From an uncultured Holophagales bacterium (lineage in GTDB: Bacteria; Acidobacteriota; Thermoanaerobaculia; UBA5066): a DNA stretch of 8,613 bases. The translations under genes and the position numbers were made by a program. The stretch spans positions 1-8,613 of the forward strand of contig CALBDV010000508.1 in assembly GCA_937927565.1 (NCBI GenBank), given 5' to 3'. The first letter of the stretch is position 1, and each line of letters opens with the position of its first letter. The notes under the pieces were generated by a model that was not told the DNA's origin, did no database searches, and saw nothing but the letters and a program-made list of their open reading frames with translations. This document shows positions 1-6,014 of this stretch, in pieces.

Positions 1-241
1 ACGTCTGGCCGAGGAAGGCCATGACGAACTGCCAGAAGCGGTTCATCCGGTAGGTGCGGTGGGCGAAGTAGCGGTGGAAGCCCGCCGTGATCGCGAACAT
101 CCTGAGGTAGTACGACCCGAGGCAGAGGGCGACCCCTTCCCAGGAGAAGTCGAAGGCGAGGACGCCCAGGGCCGCGGCGTGGACGAGGCCGAAGCCGAGA
201 GCGGCAGCCGGACGAATGCGGGGGCGAGGTGTCGCGTTCAT
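1..241 (-). CDS. Membrane fatty-acid (acyl-CoA type) desaturase, N-terminal part, cut by window edge
   Basis: Only the first 80 codons lie in the window; the rest is beyond the left edge. The reading starts at an ATG (241-239). It has a short basic N-terminus, a hydrophobic stretch at about residues 11-31, a second at about 36-50, and then AITAGFHRYFAHRTY. This contains HRYFAH (His56 to His61), the first HX4H histidine box of integral-membrane di-iron desaturases of the stearoyl-CoA/delta-9 family. By family knowledge these enzymes introduce a cis double bond into fatty acyl chains, using O2 and an electron donor. The other two histidine boxes (HXXHH) would lie outside the window and cannot be checked. 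The gene follows two PlsC acyltransferases on the same strand after 60 bases, so it is probably the third gene of a lipid operon. A weak AGGA lies about 10 bases before the ATG. The family call is firm; the exact substrate is unknown. Confidence 0.88.
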   Translation of the reverse strand, partial: MNATPRPRIRPAAALGFGLVHAAALGVLAFDFSWEGVALCLGSYYLRMFAITAGFHRYFAHRTYRMNRFWQFVMAFLGQT

Positions 242-267
242 GCGCGGGTGTCCTGTTTCTGGCGCCT

Positions 268-283
268 CGGCCCTTCGGGGCCG
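268..283. other. GC-rich hairpin between acyltransferase and desaturase genes
   Basis: On the plus strand CGGCCC-TTCG-GGGCCG forms a perfect 6-bp stem with a 4-base loop. In the minus-strand transcript of the lipid operon the loop is CGAA. It lies in the 60-base gap between the upstream acyltransferase stop (302) and the desaturase start (241). No U tract follows, so it does not look like a standard intrinsic terminator. It could be an mRNA stability or attenuation element, or chance structure in GC-rich DNA. Confidence 0.3.
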
Positions 284-301
284 GCCGCCGGACCCATCAT
301 C

Positions 302-1054
302 TCACGCCGTCTCCGCCGCGAGGCGGTCCTGCGCTTCCTGCATCCGGGCGCGCACCGTCGCGACGAGCGTCTCGAGGTCTTCCTCTCCCAGTCCCACGGT
401 CGGAATCGGAGTGAGGACCCGCAGCCGGATCCGTCCGGGGAAGACGAGGAGGCGGTGCCCGTCGAGGAGGTCGTGGAGGGGCGTGCAGACGATCGGGACG
501 ATCGGGACCTGCGCCGCGATCGCGAGGTGGAACGATCCCTTCTTGAACGGCAGGAGCGTCGGCCCACCGTTGCGGTGCCCTTCCGGAAAGACCCAGACCG
601 AGATCCGCTCCACCCTCACGCGCGCGGCGGCGGCGGCGATGGAAGCGATGGCGCTCGCCAGGTCCTTGCGGTCGAGGAGGATGTTCCCGGCCGCCCGGAA
701 GAACCAGCCGAAGACCGGGATCTTCTCGATCTCCTTCTTCCCGATGACGACGGCCCGCCTCGGGAAGAGCCCCCCGTAGACGACGATGTCGAGATTCGAC
801 TTGTGGGTCGCCATCAGGATCGCCGGCGCCGACTCGGCGAGGCGGTCGCGATCCTCCACCGTCACCCGCCAGCCGAGGAGCGTCACCATGATCCAGTGAA
901 AGCTCCGGGAGAGCTGGAACGAGGCGTTCCCGCGCGGGCGCAGGGCGACGTAGAAGAGGCCGCCCACCGACACGGCGACGAAGGAGAGCGCGCCGACGAC
1001 GCAGGCGAGGAGAAAGTGAACCCGTGCGACGGCCCTGCGAACCGGGCCCCTCAC
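302..1054 (-). CDS. PlsC-type 1-acylglycerol-3-phosphate acyltransferase family protein (second of tandem pair)
   Basis: This is a 250-residue protein of the PlsC/LPLAT family, which transfers an acyl chain to lysophosphatidic acid or a similar acceptor at the inner membrane. An N-terminal hydrophobic segment (about residues 13-37) is followed by the acyltransferase motifs: HKSNLD (HX4D, His84 and Asp89), GKKEIEKIPVFGW (105-117), FPEGHRN (156-162) and a VPIVPI block (183-188). Length is normal for PlsC. I chose the GTG at 1054-1052 for three reasons. It overlaps the stop of the upstream paralogue (GTGA). An AAGGGG sits 7 bases before it. The resulting N-terminus (MRGPVRRAVARVHF) aligns with that of the paralogue (MRNLVRRCVYTLHF). 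The frame stays open far upstream, but that part lies antisense to other genes. Translational coupling with the upstream gene is likely. The usual EGTR motif reads EGHR here. Acceptor and acyl donor cannot be told from sequence. Confidence 0.9.
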   Translation of the reverse strand: MRGPVRRAVARVHFLLACVVGALSFVAVSVGGLFYVALRPRGNASFQLSRSFHWIMVTLLGWRVTVEDRDRLAESAPAILMATHKSNLDIVVYGGLFPRRAVVIGKKEIEKIPVFGWFFRAAGNILLDRKDLASAIASIAAAAARVRVERISVWVFPEGHRNGGPTLLPFKKGSFHLAIAAQVPIVPIVCTPLHDLLDGHRLLVFPGRIRLRVLTPIPTVGLGEEDLETLVATVRARMQEAQDRLAAETA

Positions 1055-1857
1055 GCGCGGGCCCCTTCGATGGATGCGCCGTGTGGCGACGGGAGAATCG
1101 GTTCGCCCGCGCCGAGCGCGAGCTCGCGCTGCGCGTTCGCCATATCTGATCGGACCCGCGCCATCAGCGCGTCGAGATCCCCGGGGCCGAGGCCCGCGGT
1201 CGGCACGGGCGGGAGGACGCGAAGGCGGATCGACCCGGGGCGGAGGATCCAGCGGCGCGCGTCGAGGACGGCCGAGAGCGGACTGACGGCGAGCGGGAGG
1301 ATCGGGAACTGCGCGCCGAGGGCCAGGTGGAAGACCCCCTTCTTGAACGGCAGCATCTCGGCACCCATGTTCCGGTGCCCCTCGGGCGCGACCCAGACGG
1401 AGACTCCCACCGCTTTCGCGGACTCGGCCGCGCGGCGAATCGACTCCATCGCGACCGCAGTATGCCGGCGATCGATCAGGATGTTTCCCGTCGCCCTCCA
1501 GAGCCAGCCGAAGAGCGGAATCCACTCCAGCTGCTTCTTGCCGATGGCGATGGCGCCGGGCGGGAAGACCTCTCCCACCACGATGACGTCGAGGTTCGAC
1601 TGGTGGCGGACCATGACGACCGAAGGGCTGACCTGGGCGAGTCGCTCGATTCCCTCGGCTTCGATCCTCCAGCCGAGGACCCTCTGCATGACCCGCGAGT
1701 AGGTCCGGGCGGCGAAGACGGCGGCGTGCCCCTTCGGCCCCCGAACGAGGGCGATCGCGAGCGCCGCGGCGGAGACGACGGGGAGGAGGAGGCCTCCCAC
1801 GATCGACGCGGCGACGAAGTGGAGCGTGTAAACGCAGCGGCGGACGAGATTTCGCAT
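1051..1857 (-). CDS. PlsC-type 1-acylglycerol-3-phosphate acyltransferase family protein (first of tandem pair)
   Basis: This 268-residue PlsC/LPLAT-family acyltransferase begins at ATG 1857-1855 and is the first gene of the lipid operon. A hydrophobic N-terminal segment (about residues 12-38) is followed by HQSNLD (HX4D, His85 and Asp90), GKKQLEWIPLFGW (106-118), APEGHRN (157-163) and an ILPLAVSP block. It aligns with the next gene over nearly its whole length, without large gaps, so the two are clear paralogues. This copy has a longer C-terminal tail, ending in a Pro/Gly/Ser-rich stretch. In both copies Thr of the family motif EGTR is replaced by His and the motif continues with Asn. No convincing Shine-Dalgarno precedes the ATG; a -10-like GATAAT lies 23 bases upstream. 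Its place before a second acyltransferase and a desaturase supports a role in membrane lipid synthesis or remodelling. It may act on a lysophospholipid other than lysophosphatidic acid. Confidence 0.9.
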   Translation of the reverse strand: MRNLVRRCVYTLHFVAASIVGGLLLPVVSAAALAIALVRGPKGHAAVFAARTYSRVMQRVLGWRIEAEGIERLAQVSPSVVMVRHQSNLDVIVVGEVFPPGAIAIGKKQLEWIPLFGWLWRATGNILIDRRHTAVAMESIRRAAESAKAVGVSVWVAPEGHRNMGAEMLPFKKGVFHLALGAQFPILPLAVSPLSAVLDARRWILRPGSIRLRVLPPVPTAGLGPGDLDALMARVRSDMANAQRELALGAGEPILPSPHGASIEGARA

Positions 1858-1892
1858 GCGACCCGGTTCCGGGAAGCCGCATTATCTCCGCG
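1858..1892. promoter_or_regulatory. Short divergent promoter region with symmetric -10-like element and dyad
   Basis: This 35-base gap separates two divergent start codons (1857 minus, 1893 plus). The element GCATTATC at 1879-1886 reads as CATTAT on the plus strand (1880-1885) and GATAAT on the minus strand (1886-1881), so a single AT-rich core could act as -10 for both directions. On the plus strand it ends 7 bases before the ATG. On the minus strand it leaves a leader of about 16 bases. An inverted repeat CCCGG-TT-CCGGG (1862-1873) falls at the expected minus-strand start point and could be an operator. No good -35 is visible on either strand. All of this is inferred from pattern. Confidence 0.4.
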
Positions 1893-3146
1893 ATGGAGGC
1901 GGGCATCGTGATCGTCGGCGGCGGGGCCGCGGGGCTTCTCGCCGCCGCGTCGGCCGCGGCCCGGCTTCGCGAGGCCGGGAGCGCCGCGCCGGTCGTCGTC
2001 CTCGAGGCGGCGCGCGAGCCGGGGAGGAAGATCCTCGTCTCCGGGGGCGGCCACTGCAACGTGCTCCCGCTGCGGGAGGCGCGGGCGCGTTTCGTCTCCT
2101 CCTCGCCGCGCCGGCTCGTCGACCGCTTCCTCGACCGCTTTCCGCTCGCCGGGCAGCGAGCCTTCTTCGAGGAGGTCCTCGGAGGGCCCCTCCGGGAGGA
2201 AGCGGAGTCGTCGAAACTCTTCCCGCCGTCGAACCGCGCCCGTGACGTCCGCGACGCGCTCGTGGCGCACGCGCGGGCCGCCGGCGCCGAGGTGCGTTCG
2301 AGCGCGCCGGTGAGAGAGATCTCGCCCCGCGCGGAGGGCGTTTTCGACGTCCGCCTCGACGCGGACGCGCTCGTCGCCTCCCGCGTCGTCCTCGCCACCG
2401 GGGGCCGCTCGGTCCTCGCCGGGGGAGCCGACGCGGCGGGCTTCGACTGGGCCGCAACCCTGGGCCACACGATCCGTCCTCTCTGCCCCGCGCTCGTTCC
2501 TCTCACCGGCTCCTCGCCAGCGCACGCGGCGCTCTCCGGGATCTCTCTCGAGGCGACGGTCACGGCGGCGAGCGGAGACGAGTCGGTCACGACCCGCGGC
2601 GGGTTCCTCTTCACCCACAAGGGCTGGAGCGGACCCGCGGTTCTCGACGTCTCGCACGTCGCCTCGCGAGCTCTTGCGGCCGGCCGGCCCTTCACCGTGA
2701 CCGTGTCATTCGGCGGGAGCGCCGAAGAGTGGGACGCGGCTCTTCGAGCCCACTCCGGCTCCGGATCCGTCCTGGGCGTTCTCCGGCGATCGCTGCCGGA
2801 TCGCGTCGCCGCCCTCGTCCTCGGCGAGGCGGGTGTCGCGGGCGACGTGCCCCTCCACCGTCTCTCCCGCGAGGCGCGGCGCGAGGTCGTCCGCGCGCTC
2901 ACCGCGTTCCCGCTGCCGGTCGAGGGGACCGAGGGCTACCGGACCGCGGAGGTGACGGCGGGGGGTGTGGCGCTGGAAGAGGTCGACCCCGGCAGTGGCG
3001 CGAGCCGCCTCGTCCCCGGCCTCTTCCTCGCCGGCGAGATTCTCGACACGACCGGCCCGATCGGCGGCTTCAACTTCCAGTGGGCCTGGGCGACGGGGAA
3101 GACGGCGGGGGAAGGGGCGGCGCGGGCGCCCCTCGCGGCGGGCTGA
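1893..3146 (+). CDS. BaiN/YhiN (HI0933-like) family FAD-dependent oxidoreductase
   Basis: This 417-residue flavoprotein belongs to the HI0933/YhiN/BaiN family, whose members are annotated as NAD(P)/FAD-dependent oxidoreductases or 'aminoacetone oxidase family'; most have no proven substrate. The sequence shows an N-terminal Rossmann dinucleotide motif, IVIVGGGAAG (GxGxxG at residues 9-14), right after the start. It then has RKILVSGGGHCN (45-56), LFPPSNRA (109-116), ATGGRS (168-173), FTHKGWSGPAVLD (240-252), VTAGGV (354-359) and the C-terminal FAD-binding block beginning GEILDTTGPIGG (381-392). All are in family order and at about the usual total length of 400. The ATG is fixed by the Rossmann strand following at residue 5. 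No Shine-Dalgarno precedes it; a CATTAT hexamer ends 7 bases upstream, so the mRNA may be leaderless. Two deviations are visible: His54 where relatives usually have Arg (GGGRCN), and Leu-Pro after CNV where Thr-Asn is usual. It stands alone, divergent from the lipid operon. Confidence 0.9.
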   Translation: MEAGIVIVGGGAAGLLAAASAAARLREAGSAAPVVVLEAAREPGRKILVSGGGHCNVLPLREARARFVSSSPRRLVDRFLDRFPLAGQRAFFEEVLGGPLREEAESSKLFPPSNRARDVRDALVAHARAAGAEVRSSAPVREISPRAEGVFDVRLDADALVASRVVLATGGRSVLAGGADAAGFDWAATLGHTIRPLCPALVPLTGSSPAHAALSGISLEATVTAASGDESVTTRGGFLFTHKGWSGPAVLDVSHVASRALAAGRPFTVTVSFGGSAEEWDAALRAHSGSGSVLGVLRRSLPDRVAALVLGEAGVAGDVPLHRLSREARREVVRALTAFPLPVEGTEGYRTAEVTAGGVALEEVDPGSGASRLVPGLFLAGEILDTTGPIGGFNFQWAWATGKTAGEGAARAPLAAG

Positions 3147-3173
3147 CCGGAGGGTTCGGCCCCCGCGGCGCGC

Positions 3174-5435
3174 TCATCGTGCCGTTCCGCGGACGACGGC
3201 GAGGCCTCGTTCGAGCACCTCGTCCCGTCCGCTGCGGAGCCCTAGGACGGTGGGGACCAGCGGGATGTCGGGCCGCACGCCGACGAGGTGGAATGTCGTC
3301 CGGCCGTCGTGACCCGTGACGCGCATCCCGGTGAACCCCACGTTGAACCGGCCGGGCGTCGCCAGCGAGACGACGTTCCCGTTCGTCCCGGCCGTGTCCG
3401 ATCCGACGATGGTCCCGAGCTTCCGGTCCGCGACGTACCCCATCACGGACTCCGCGTAGCTGATCGCGCGCGCATCCGACAGGAAGACGACCTTCCCTCC
3501 GATGTGCGGCTTCACGGGGGAGAGATTCCATCCGAAGCTGTTCCATCCGGCCGCTTCGCCGAGCGGGCCGGTGATTCGCGCGACGTGCATCCAGCGGTCG
3601 TTCTCGCCGGCGTCGAGCAGGTACTGCAGGATGCGGGCGCCCGCGTCGCCCGGGTAGCCTCGCACGTCGAAAACGACTCCGCGCGCTCTCGCGATCTCTT
3701 CGAGACGGGGGGTGACCTTCGAGATCTCCGTGCGGGTGAGGTCGACGTACCAGATGCCGGGCTCGAGCTCGACGATCGGCTGCGGCCGCTTCTCGGGCGG
3801 GGGCTCGAGGCGGTCAAAAGAGAGGGAGACCGTTCTCGGTCCCCGGCCGTCGTCCACCCGGAGCGTGACCCTGGCGCCCGTGGGCCCGCGGGCGAGCTCG
3901 TTGGCGCCCTGGACCTCGCGCCAGCGGTCGGTTCCGGAGCAGAGGCCCGCCGCCTCCGCGAGCCTCGTCGTGGCAGGCACACCGTCGATCGTCGTGACGA
4001 GGGCGCCGACCGGTGCTTCCGGCGCAGCGCTCGCGGAGACGACGAGCCGGCCCTCGAGCGGGACGAGCCGTACGGGGAGGAACGCCTGCGGGGCCCTCTC
4101 GAGCACGTCCGCCACGAACCCGTGACCGTCGCGTGCCTCGGCCACGAGCCTGCGGAGCACGTTGCGCTGCTCCTTCCGCGTCGTCGCGGCCCGCGCGGCC
4201 TCGAGCGTGGGGACGAGGCGGGCCTCCCAGTCGACTCCGGCCTCCTTCCAGTACGGATAGAAATGCCGGAAGGCGCTCCAGACGGCGACGACGTCGGCGA
4301 GCCGCTCGTCGGGGCCGGGCTCTCCGGTCGAACGGGGGACGGCGGCGAGGGACTGAAGGAGCGCGTCGAGCGACCGGCGACGCGTCGGGTCCTTGCGGGC
4401 CTCTCCGTCTGCGAGCGTGAGCGGAACGCGCGCCGTGAGCCCCAGCCAGAGGGGGACGTCGACGTGAGCCCCCGCCTTCGGGGGAGCGTCCGGAACGAGC
4501 TCCTCGATCTCGGTTCCCTCCGTCCCGGGGGCGAGCCGAAGGACCCGGTGTCCTTCGAACGCCCCGGAGTCGGGGCGCGTCACCAAGGCGGTCCGCGAGC
4601 TCCCCGCCCGGAACCAGCCGCTCCCCGGCGCGCCTTCCCGAGCCTCGAAACCGGCGTCGTCGAAAGCCACGGGTGTCCACGCGCCGTCCCGAGCCTTCAC
4701 CGCGAGCTCGAGGGCGTCGAAGTCCGCCGTCGCCGCACCGGAGGCCATCACGCCGAACGCGACGGAGACGGCGTCGGTCGCCACCTCGCCCTCGATCTCG
4801 CAGAGGCGCCAGGCTGGCTCGCGCACGGGCCGGTCGCTCATGTTGTCGAAGAAGCCCGTCTTCTGGTCCGGCAGGTCGACGCGCAGCCAGAGCGCCGCAT
4901 TGCCCGTCTCGTCGGTGACGGACGCGCGGAGGCGACCCCGGAGCCGGATCGGCCGGCCCCGCAGGGGGGCGGCGGGGACCGTCCGCATCACCGTGACGAA
5001 CCCGTCGATCCTGGCGGCGGTGCGCGCGGTCCTCTTCCCGCGGTACGGTCCGGGGACGCCTCCGGGGTTTCGGCCCGGCCCGAAGTAGCGCCACGCCACG
5101 AGCCGGCCGTCGGCCCTCGTCGGAGCGGGAGCGGCCGGAAGCCGACCCGAGACCTCGAATCCGGGGCCGAGCGGAGAGAAGAGCCGCAGGAGCGTGGTGC
5201 GGAGCGTCGCCTGGTCCGCGGTATGCCGGACGCGGGCGACGCCGTGGACGGCGAAGCGGTTCCAGTCGAGCTCCGCCGCCGCGTCGCTCGGGAAGAAGTA
5301 CCGCGCGACGCCGTAGAGCCGCGCGAAGGCGGCGACGTTCGCGATTTCGTGCTCGGGGTACGGCAAGCGTTCGGAGATCGCGGCGGAAGCAATCCCGAGG
5401 ACGACGGTGACGAGGACGAGCGCTCTCTTGCGCAT
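3174..5435 (-). CDS. Exported S41-family peptidase with duplicated N-terminal module
   Basis: This 753-residue protein has a signal peptide (MRKR, then a hydrophobic run to about residue 20), so it is probably periplasmic or secreted. The C-terminal half is an S41 (C-terminal-processing/tricorn-like) serine peptidase: ARDGHGFV with His438, a PDZ-like region (about 455-540), a core beginning GIWYVDLTR (560-568), VVFDVRGYPG (587-596), and ISYAES with probable nucleophile Ser659. The position of the Prc/CtpA catalytic lysine is Thr684 (AGTNGN), so a Ser/His/acid mechanism as in the tricorn branch is more likely than Ser/Lys. The first half holds a beta-rich region (about 100-330) with DNMSDRPV at 197-204. 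Residues about 33-70 and 380-415 resemble each other (ARYFFP...LDW and FRHFYPYW...VDW). The start is supported by GGAGGG 5 bases before the ATG. It is a single gene, convergent with the flavoprotein. The peptide substrate is unknown. Confidence 0.87.
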   Translation of the reverse strand: MRKRALVLVTVVLGIASAAISERLPYPEHEIANVAAFARLYGVARYFFPSDAAAELDWNRFAVHGVARVRHTADQATLRTTLLRLFSPLGPGFEVSGRLPAAPAPTRADGRLVAWRYFGPGRNPGGVPGPYRGKRTARTAARIDGFVTVMRTVPAAPLRGRPIRLRGRLRASVTDETGNAALWLRVDLPDQKTGFFDNMSDRPVREPAWRLCEIEGEVATDAVSVAFGVMASGAATADFDALELAVKARDGAWTPVAFDDAGFEAREGAPGSGWFRAGSSRTALVTRPDSGAFEGHRVLRLAPGTEGTEIEELVPDAPPKAGAHVDVPLWLGLTARVPLTLADGEARKDPTRRRSLDALLQSLAAVPRSTGEPGPDERLADVVAVWSAFRHFYPYWKEAGVDWEARLVPTLEAARAATTRKEQRNVLRRLVAEARDGHGFVADVLERAPQAFLPVRLVPLEGRLVVSASAAPEAPVGALVTTIDGVPATTRLAEAAGLCSGTDRWREVQGANELARGPTGARVTLRVDDGRGPRTVSLSFDRLEPPPEKRPQPIVELEPGIWYVDLTRTEISKVTPRLEEIARARGVVFDVRGYPGDAGARILQYLLDAGENDRWMHVARITGPLGEAAGWNSFGWNLSPVKPHIGGKVVFLSDARAISYAESVMGYVADRKLGTIVGSDTAGTNGNVVSLATPGRFNVGFTGMRVTGHDGRTTFHLVGVRPDIPLVPTVLGLRSGRDEVLERGLAVVRGTAR

Positions 5436-5544
5436 GCCTTCCCTCCGATGGATCGCGCCGGGACACGAACCAGTCTATGTCCCCGGAACCGCACCGTACG
5501 GGGCGGAACGGTACAGCGCTTCGGCGCCGCGCCGTCCCGCGCCC
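5436..5544. promoter_or_regulatory. Gap upstream of S41 peptidase gene: ribosome binding site, small inverted repeats
   Basis: These 109 bases separate the SUI1 stop from the peptidase start on the minus strand. Next to the peptidase is a strong Shine-Dalgarno GGAGGG (5446-5441). Further up are a short stem GCGC-TTCG-GCGC (5516-5527) and an inverted repeat ACCGT/ACGGT around 5493-5512. A TAGACT hexamer (TANNNT) is present on the minus strand near 5472-5477, but no matching -35 is evident. A promoter for the peptidase is expected here but cannot be pinned down. Confidence 0.35.
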
Positions 5545-5886
5545 TCAGCCCTTGACGACGAACCCGCGTGCCGCGAGAAGCGGGCGGACCCTGTCCCTCA
5601 CGTCCCCGGCCAGCTCGACGGCCCCGGGCTTCACCGTGCCACCCACCGCGCAGGCCTTCTTCAGTGCCTTCGCGAGCTCCTCGAGGAACGGGCCGTTGTC
5701 GGGAAGCGCGTCGACGACCGTCACGCTCTTCCCGCCGCGCCCCTTCTTCTCGATCCGCAGCTTTGCCGTCACCATCGCCGGAATCGGCTCGTCGAGCTTC
5801 TTCGAGCAGCGGCAGTCGTTCGCCGGCCAGCCGCAGGTCGGGCAAACCCGCCCCTTGTCGCTCGAGTAGACGACCCGTCCGCACAC
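5545..5886 (-). CDS. SUI1/YciH family translation factor-like protein with CxxC...CxC N-terminus
   Basis: The C-terminal part (residues about 40-113) is a SUI1/eIF1-like domain. It shows EKKGRGGKSVTVV (46-58), KKACAVGGTVK (76-86) and ELAGDVRDRV (91-100), which match the core of bacterial YciH and eukaryotic eIF1. By family knowledge such proteins bind the small ribosomal subunit; the bacterial role, proposed as start-site fidelity or stress-related inhibition of initiation, is not settled. The N-terminus has VYSSDKGR followed by CPTC (15-18) and CRC (25-27), a possible zinc knuckle absent from E. coli YciH. I chose GTG 5886-5884 (113 residues) because relatives begin just before VYSSD. The frame stays open to an ATG at 5964 and a TTG at 5985, and neither has a good Shine-Dalgarno. 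CATCAT lies 6 bases before the GTG. It is divergent from the oxygenase gene. The family call is firm, the start less so. Confidence 0.88.
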   Translation of the reverse strand: MCGRVVYSSDKGRVCPTCGWPANDCRCSKKLDEPIPAMVTAKLRIEKKGRGGKSVTVVDALPDNGPFLEELAKALKKACAVGGTVKPGAVELAGDVRDRVRPLLAARGFVVKG

Positions 5887-5978
5887 CCGCGGATGATGGC
5901 AGAAACCCGACGCGGTGGCGGGGCGGCCATGCGTGATCGTGAGGGCCGTTCGGCGGGTTCCCATGTTGCCGAGCCCGT

Positions 5979-6008
5979 TTGACAAGCGGACCGCGGCGCC
6001 TCGACGAT
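5979..6008 (+). promoter_or_regulatory. Candidate promoter of the oxygenase gene (TTGACA)
   Basis: A perfect -35 consensus TTGACA (5979-5984) is followed after 18 bases by GACGAT (6003-6008), which matches the -10 consensus at A2, A5 and T6. The GTG at 6015 begins 6 bases after this hexamer, where transcription would be expected to start, so a leaderless message is possible. The TTGACA also begins an alternative TTG-initiated reading of the same frame, which I consider less likely. The -10 is a weak match. Confidence 0.4.
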
Positions 6009-6014
6009 TCGTCC

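Noticed and set aside
59..1702. A 547-codon plus-strand open frame across the lipid operon
   Set aside because: It is antisense to three genes with strong family motifs; its translation has no recognisable domain and shadow-frame composition.
302..2902. An 866-codon open frame on the minus strand that includes the second acyltransferase
   Set aside because: Only the last 250 codons show family motifs. The upstream part lies in another frame of the first acyltransferase and antisense to the flavoprotein and is low-complexity Arg/Ala/Pro-rich, as expected for a GC-rich shadow frame.
3147..3173. A terminator between the convergent flavoprotein and peptidase genes
   Set aside because: The 27-base gap has GC runs but no clear stem-loop followed by a T tract on either strand.
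3288..5555. A 755-codon plus-strand open frame opposite the S41 peptidase gene
   Set aside because: It is antisense to a gene with clear peptidase motifs and a signal peptide. Its translation is charged and repetitive (Arg/Glu/Gly/Pro) with no recognisable domain, and it reflects codon bias of the real gene.
5887..5985. A longer SUI1 protein starting at ATG 5964 or TTG 5985
   Set aside because: The extra residues do not resemble SUI1 relatives and neither start has a convincing Shine-Dalgarno. ATG 5964 cannot be fully excluded.
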